Assembly (NCBI RefSeq): GCF_019720915.1 | Contig: NZ_JAHKSI010000003.1 | Coordinates: forward strand, 124,001 to 188,000 | Length of the DNA: 64,000 nucleotides | DNA from: Alkalihalobacillus sp. TS-13 | GTDB taxonomy: Bacteria; Bacillota; Bacilli; Bacillales; Fictibacillaceae | Direction: 5' to 3' | Translations under genes and position numbers: made by a program | The notes under the pieces: generated by a model | Databases searched by the model: none | What the model was told of the DNA's origin: nothing | The model's input: the letters and a program-made list of their open reading frames with translations, nothing else | Shown here: positions 60,584 through 64,000 of the stretch, in pieces | How positions within the stretch are numbered: position 1 is the first letter of the stretch | How the letters are laid out: the number at the start of each line of letters is the position of its first letter

Positions 60584-61042
60584 ATGGTCTTCAATAAAAT
60601 AGATGCCTTTCTAGGGAAACTGCTTGAAGTAATCATTACAATCTGTTTGTCAGCTACTGTAGTGATCACTTTTTTACAAGTCATATTTCGTTACGTTTTG
60701 AAACAGCCTCTGAGCTGGTCACAGGAAGCGTTAATGATCAGTTTTGTCTATAGTGTCTTGTTTGGTGCCGCGCTAGCTATCAGAAATCGGGATCATCTGA
60801 CAGTGGATATGATGGAAAATGCACCAAAACTTTTATCTAAAATTCTGGAGATTATTGAATTCATCGTTGTAGGGATCGTAATCGTGGTCCTTCTTTACTT
60901 CGGTTATCTTCTGGTGATGGATAATTTTGCATCAGGGCAGATTCTTGGGATATTACCTATACAGAAAGCTTATGTATATCTAGCCGTACCATTGAGTGCC
61001 CTATTTATGATCTATTACCATATTAAGAAGGTGTTTACATGA
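60584..61042 (+). CDS. dctQ: TRAP transporter small membrane subunit DctQ
   Basis: This 152-residue protein has four hydrophobic segments, including ITICLSATVVITFLQVIFRY, then VLKQPLSWSQEALMISFVYS, a typical DctQ sequence. ATG near 60584 follows AGGGGGAGG. Its stop codon overlaps the dctM start by four bases, so the two membrane subunits are translationally coupled. Confidence 0.93.
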   Translation: MVFNKIDAFLGKLLEVIITICLSATVVITFLQVIFRYVLKQPLSWSQEALMISFVYSVLFGAALAIRNRDHLTVDMMENAPKLLSKILEIIEFIVVGIVIVVLLYFGYLLVMDNFASGQILGILPIQKAYVYLAVPLSALFMIYYHIKKVFT

Positions 61043-62313
61043 TTTGGCTAGTTGTACTATTGTTTCTATTAATACTCATACGAATCCCGATTGCCTTCGC
61101 ACTAGGGTTCATTTCTATTCTTGGGATTTTCCTAGCAGATCCTGGGCTGCTTATAAATGTTCCGAGAAAAGTGTTCAGCGGGGTAAATAATTTCACTCTA
61201 GTAGCTGTACCGTTGTTTATCTTAGCTGGCGAAATCATGTCCAAGGGCGGTATTTCGAAGCGCTTGATCAATTTTTCCAAAACACTTGTAGGCCCACTTC
61301 CAGGAGGTTTAGCTATGGTCGTGGTTCTTGCGAGCGTGTTCTTTTCTGCATTGACTGGGACGGCGATAGCTGCAGCTGCAGCGATTGGCGGCATGATGAT
61401 CCCAGCTATGAACAAAGAGGGATATGATGTCAGGTTTTCATCAAGTTTAGTGGCGACATCGGCAACAATCGGACCGATCATCCCGCCAAGTATTGTCTTG
61501 ATTTTATATGGAGTAATCGCAAGTGTCTCTATCGGGGATCTCTTTATAGCTGGGGTCATTCCTGGTTTGTTAATGGGTATTGGTCTTATGGCTTACAGTT
61601 ATTACGTAGGGAAAAAAGAAGGATACCGTTCGAGTGATCGAAGAGCAACATTAAAAGAGGTGGCAATTGGTGCTAAGGATGCTATACTCGCTTTGATCAT
61701 GCCGGTCATTATCATCGGGGGGATTGTTTCAGGGGTATTCACCCCAACTGAATCTGGTGTCATAGCGGTCGTTTATGCCTTAATCATCGGGATGTTTGTA
61801 TATAGAGAAATCTCTTTAAAAGACCTATGGCCAATCATGCTTGAAACTGCAAAGACAACGGCAGCGATTGTATTTTTGATCGGAAGTGCTTCACTTTTTA
61901 TCTGGTTCTTATCGTTCAACCGAATCCCGAATCAATTAATTGAGATGATGGGGAATGTTTCAGAGAACCCGATTTTATTGTTACTTATTATTAATATCGT
62001 CTTGTTAATTGCAGGAACATTTATTGATACTATCAGTGCTGTCTCAATTTTCACACCGTTGTTCTTACCACTGGTATTAGCTGGCGGTATTGATCCAGTC
62101 CATTTCGGTATTATTTTAGCCGTCAACCTCACAATCGGTATGGTCACTCCTCCATTAGGGGTATGTTTGTTTGTGACGTCTTCAATTGCGAAAATAGGTG
62201 TACCGAAAATGTTTAAATATTTATTCCCGCAAATTGCAATTCTGATCATAATACTTTTGATCATCACTTATATCCCGGAAGTAATCTTATTCCCGGTTGA
62301 ACTTTTTAAATAA
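61039..62313 (+). CDS. dctM: TRAP transporter large permease DctM
   Basis: This 424-residue membrane protein has about 12 segments. The DctM landmarks are GVNNFTLVAVPLFILAGEIM, ALTGTAIAAAAAIGGMMIP, TIGPIIPPSIVLILYG and GMVTPPLGVCLFVTSSIA. With DctP and DctQ it imports an organic acid using the sodium gradient. A terminator follows, and the hydratase-like gene starts about 107 bases later. Confidence 0.95.
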   Translation: MIWLVVLLFLLILIRIPIAFALGFISILGIFLADPGLLINVPRKVFSGVNNFTLVAVPLFILAGEIMSKGGISKRLINFSKTLVGPLPGGLAMVVVLASVFFSALTGTAIAAAAAIGGMMIPAMNKEGYDVRFSSSLVATSATIGPIIPPSIVLILYGVIASVSIGDLFIAGVIPGLLMGIGLMAYSYYVGKKEGYRSSDRRATLKEVAIGAKDAILALIMPVIIIGGIVSGVFTPTESGVIAVVYALIIGMFVYREISLKDLWPIMLETAKTTAAIVFLIGSASLFIWFLSFNRIPNQLIEMMGNVSENPILLLLIINIVLLIAGTFIDTISAVSIFTPLFLPLVLAGGIDPVHFGIILAVNLTIGMVTPPLGVCLFVTSSIAKIGVPKMFKYLFPQIAILIIILLIITYIPEVILFPVELFK

Positions 62314-62335
62314 GGTAATGTGTTAAAATATATCA

Positions 62336-62360
62336 GCACCACAATTAGTGGTGTTTTTCC
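62336..62360 (+). terminator. Terminator after dctM
   Basis: GCACCAC pairs with GTGGTG(T) across AATTA and runs into TTTTT. Confidence 0.75.
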
Positions 62361-62420
62361 TTTATATTTGTGTGTCCATAACCATTACTCCTATAGAATT
62401 GAAAGGGTGCAACTATCAAC

Positions 62421-63194
62421 ATGACTAAAACAGAAGAAATCGTTACATCATTGCTGAAGGCCCATGAGGAGAAAAAGCAGCTTTCTTCCCTCGATACAGA
62501 AGGCTATTCAACAGAAGAAGCGCTATATGAGGTTCAAGATGAATTTATTCAACGTTGGAGCGGTGACGAGGCTGATCCCGTGAAAGGGTATAAGATCAGT
62601 TTGACGAATAAAGGCCTGCAAAAGGTTTTCCATACCGATGCGCCTGTCTATGGTACATTAACGGATCAAACGGTGTTGAAAGATGGTGTGTTGAGCAAAA
62701 GAGAGTTCTTCGATCCGCTTGTCGAAGCCGAGCTGATGTTTATAATTAGAGAGGACATTCCGCCATCCGCGAATTCAGCAGAAATCCTTGAAAATTCTCT
62801 TATTGCACCTGGTTTTGAAATACCGGATTGCCGTATTGCAGATTGGTTTCCAAAAATCTCGATTGGTGAGTTGATCGCCGATAACGCAGTCACCGGTAAA
62901 GTGGTTGTGGGTGAACCGATAAAAGTGACACCTGCAATCCCGTTGGACAACCTCTCTGTCAAGGTTTATCACGATGGCGAAGAAGTGGCTGAAGGACCGT
63001 CTGCTTATGTATTGGATAACCCATTGAATGCCGTTGTCTGGCTGAAAGAAATGTTAGCTTCACAAGGTAAAAGCTTGAAAAAAGGAATGACCATTTCTTC
63101 TGGCACCTTCTTCAGCCCATTTCCACTAGAGGTTGGAAAATACCGTGCCGCCTTTGATCATTTCGGTGAGGTCGAATTTGAAGTAGTAAATTAA
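62421..63194 (+). CDS. 2-keto-4-pentenoate hydratase / FAH-family enzyme
   Basis: This 257-residue protein belongs to the hydratase-decarboxylase branch of the fumarylacetoacetate hydrolase superfamily. Motifs are VKGYKISLTNKGLQKVF, EAELMFIIREDIPPSA with the metal-binding Glu-x-Glu pattern, EIPDCRIADWFPKISI and GTFFSPFPLEVG. Such enzymes hydrate or decarboxylate 2-oxo-enoic acids on the way to pyruvate. It likely belongs to the TRAP-transporter unit upstream, although a terminator lies between. ATG 62421 follows AAAGGGTG. Confidence 0.9.
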   Translation: MTKTEEIVTSLLKAHEEKKQLSSLDTEGYSTEEALYEVQDEFIQRWSGDEADPVKGYKISLTNKGLQKVFHTDAPVYGTLTDQTVLKDGVLSKREFFDPLVEAELMFIIREDIPPSANSAEILENSLIAPGFEIPDCRIADWFPKISIGELIADNAVTGKVVVGEPIKVTPAIPLDNLSVKVYHDGEEVAEGPSAYVLDNPLNAVVWLKEMLASQGKSLKKGMTISSGTFFSPFPLEVGKYRAAFDHFGEVEFEVVN

Positions 63195-63209
63195 GAGTAA
63201 AGAGGTTTA

Positions 63210-63305
63210 CTGGACAAAAACCCGAAATATCTGAACATAAATCGAAAGTTTCTGGACAAAATTCGGAAACATCTGGACAAGAATCCAATTTATCTGGACA
63301 AAATT
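63210..63305. repeat. 21-bp-period TCTGGACAAA repeat, locus 2
   Basis: Units TCTGGACA/TCTGAACA start at 63210, 63231, 63252, 63273 and 63294, exactly 21 bases apart. The unit is the reverse complement of that at 10660-10732. With the next hairpin and AT-rich sequence it accounts for the 423-base gap from 63195 to 63617. Confidence 0.8.
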
Positions 63306-63332
63306 AATTCATCTATACATTTCGTGTTAACA

Positions 63333-63375
63333 GGGGGCTGTCCCAAAAGTGTCTGACACTTTTTTAGGACAGTCT
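63333..63375. repeat. GTGTCAGACAC-type dispersed repeat, copy 4 (compact hairpin)
   Basis: GGCTGTCC and AAAAGTGTC pair with GACACTTTT and GGACAG(TC), giving a long stem ending in TCTCTTTT. It could terminate transcription from the hydratase gene. Confidence 0.75.
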
Positions 63376-63617
63376 CTTTTCGTCGTGCTCCTACTTTTTT
63401 AAGTGTGATAAATTTCCTCTTTATGAGAATTGAATGTCTAGAAACTTTATCCTAATATATTTAAATCTATTAAGTAATTAAAACTTTTTATCTAGTCCCT
63501 ATCTATCAAATTACCTTGCATCCTCCAAAACTGATAGAAGTTATGCTTTACTAGGGGTACGTAAGAATGCACTCGTTTACATTATTTTGAAAAAATATCC
63601 ACAGGGGAGGATACATA

Positions 63618-64000
63618 ATGTTAAGGAAAAGATTCTTAAAAACACTGGCGCCTATTGCGGCGATTACCTCACTTGTCATTGGTAGTTATGCAGCTACTTC
63701 TTCTGTTGAAGCAAAACCGGACAGGAAGAAATCTGAAATCAAGAACGTCATCTTCCTGATCGGGGATGGAATGGGACCTTCATATACCACCATGTACCGG
63801 TACTTAAAGGATGATCAATCTACTAAAAACATGGAACCTACAGCGTTTGACCAATACTTAGTCGGCACGCAATCTACTTATTCATGGGATCCATATTTTA
63901 ATGGTGGAGAAGGCGATGTGAAAGAAAACATCCCGGACTCTGCAGCGACAGCGACCTCAATGGCTGCTGGAATCAAGACTTATAACGGTGCAATTTCTGT
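63618..64000 (+). CDS. Alkaline phosphatase, 3' end cut by window
   Basis: ATG 63618 follows ACAGGGGAGG. The frame stays open to the window end, giving the first 127 residues. A signal peptide is clear (basic RKRF, hydrophobic core, cleavage near SSVEAKP). The mature protein begins with KNVIFLIGDGMGPSYTTMYR, holding the metal-binding aspartate, and continues to DSAATATSMAAGIKTYNG, whose serine is the phosphorylated nucleophile of PhoA-type alkaline phosphatases. The protein is secreted or surface-located. No convincing PhoP box was found upstream. Confidence 0.92.
   Translation, partial: MLRKRFLKTLAPIAAITSLVIGSYAATSSVEAKPDRKKSEIKNVIFLIGDGMGPSYTTMYRYLKDDQSTKNMEPTAFDQYLVGTQSTYSWDPYFNGGEGDVKENIPDSAATATSMAAGIKTYNGAIS

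Noticed and set aside
63210-63305. CRISPR array
   Set aside because: Units are only about 8-10 bases in a strict 21-bp step with no conserved long direct repeat and no cas genes nearby.

Overview
The window looks like a chromosomal stretch from a low-to-moderate GC member of the Bacillaceae. Signs of this are strong AGGAGG-type ribosome binding sites, frequent GTG and TTG starts, a BlaR1/BlaI pair, GuaD, YczE-like and DUF4030-type proteins, CcpA cre boxes, and many short dispersed intergenic repeats. No rRNA, tRNA, CRISPR array, IS transposase or phage gene was seen. Most of the window is accessory catabolism: several independent units, each with a transporter, enzymes and a regulator.

Layout. 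1-5.1 kb: truncated blaR1 with blaI, a membrane-anchored methyltransferase, an aldo/keto reductase and an unrecognised repeat-type protein. 5.6-12.0 kb: a YheO/DauR-like regulator, an AbgT transporter, an amidohydrolase, an M20 amidohydrolase and an N-carbamoyl-amino-acid hydrolase. This reads as scavenging of N-acylated or N-carbamoylated amino compounds, and it is preceded by a good promoter and a possible leader peptide. 12.8-23.7 kb: an acetoin-dehydrogenase-like E1a/E1b/E2/E3 complex, two SorC-family regulators, a Rossmann plus SAF-domain oxidoreductase and a complete glucitol-type PTS with GutM. It lacks the usual sorbitol-6-phosphate dehydrogenase. 23.9-28.4 kb: a PAS/AAA+ sigma-54 activator, a textbook -24/-12 promoter and an operon of degradative HMG-CoA reductase plus two TctB/TctA-like membrane proteins, a candidate mevalonate-use operon. 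28.5-33.4 kb: an HxlR regulator divergent from glutathione-dependent formaldehyde dehydrogenase and S-formylglutathione hydrolase, followed by bifunctional GshF. Glutathione synthesis therefore travels with the enzymes that need it. The 12.8-33.4 kb stretch is by eye more AT-rich than its flanks.

34-38.8 kb: a PIG-L-like protein, a double GNAT, a threonine-aldolase-like enzyme, a CBS plus HEPN-like protein, guanine deaminase and a small membrane protein. 38.9-40.0 kb holds two decayed genes (a LysM protein and a monooxygenase-like protein). 40.4-50.5 kb: a CitA/CitB-type two-component system, an AraC/GyrI regulator, a cre-preceded tctC-tctB-tctA tripartite transporter, tricarballylate dehydrogenase tcuA and an SLC13-type permease. 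50.8-57.1 kb: a Cys/Ser/His-rich (spore-like) protein, an ECF-type sigma factor with a frameshifted anti-sigma gene, a dicarboxylate/glutamate symporter, a CHRD protein, a ParB-like protein and a YczE-like membrane protein.

57.2-63.2 kb: a GntR/FCD regulator with a palindromic operator and a following cre box, a DUF2848 protein, a carbon-nitrogen hydrolase, a TRAP transporter (dctPQM) and a 2-keto-4-pentenoate-hydratase-like enzyme. This is a coherent catabolic operon of unknown substrate. The window ends inside an alkaline phosphatase gene. Between these units lie at least six families of short intergenic repeats, two with an exact 21-bp period.
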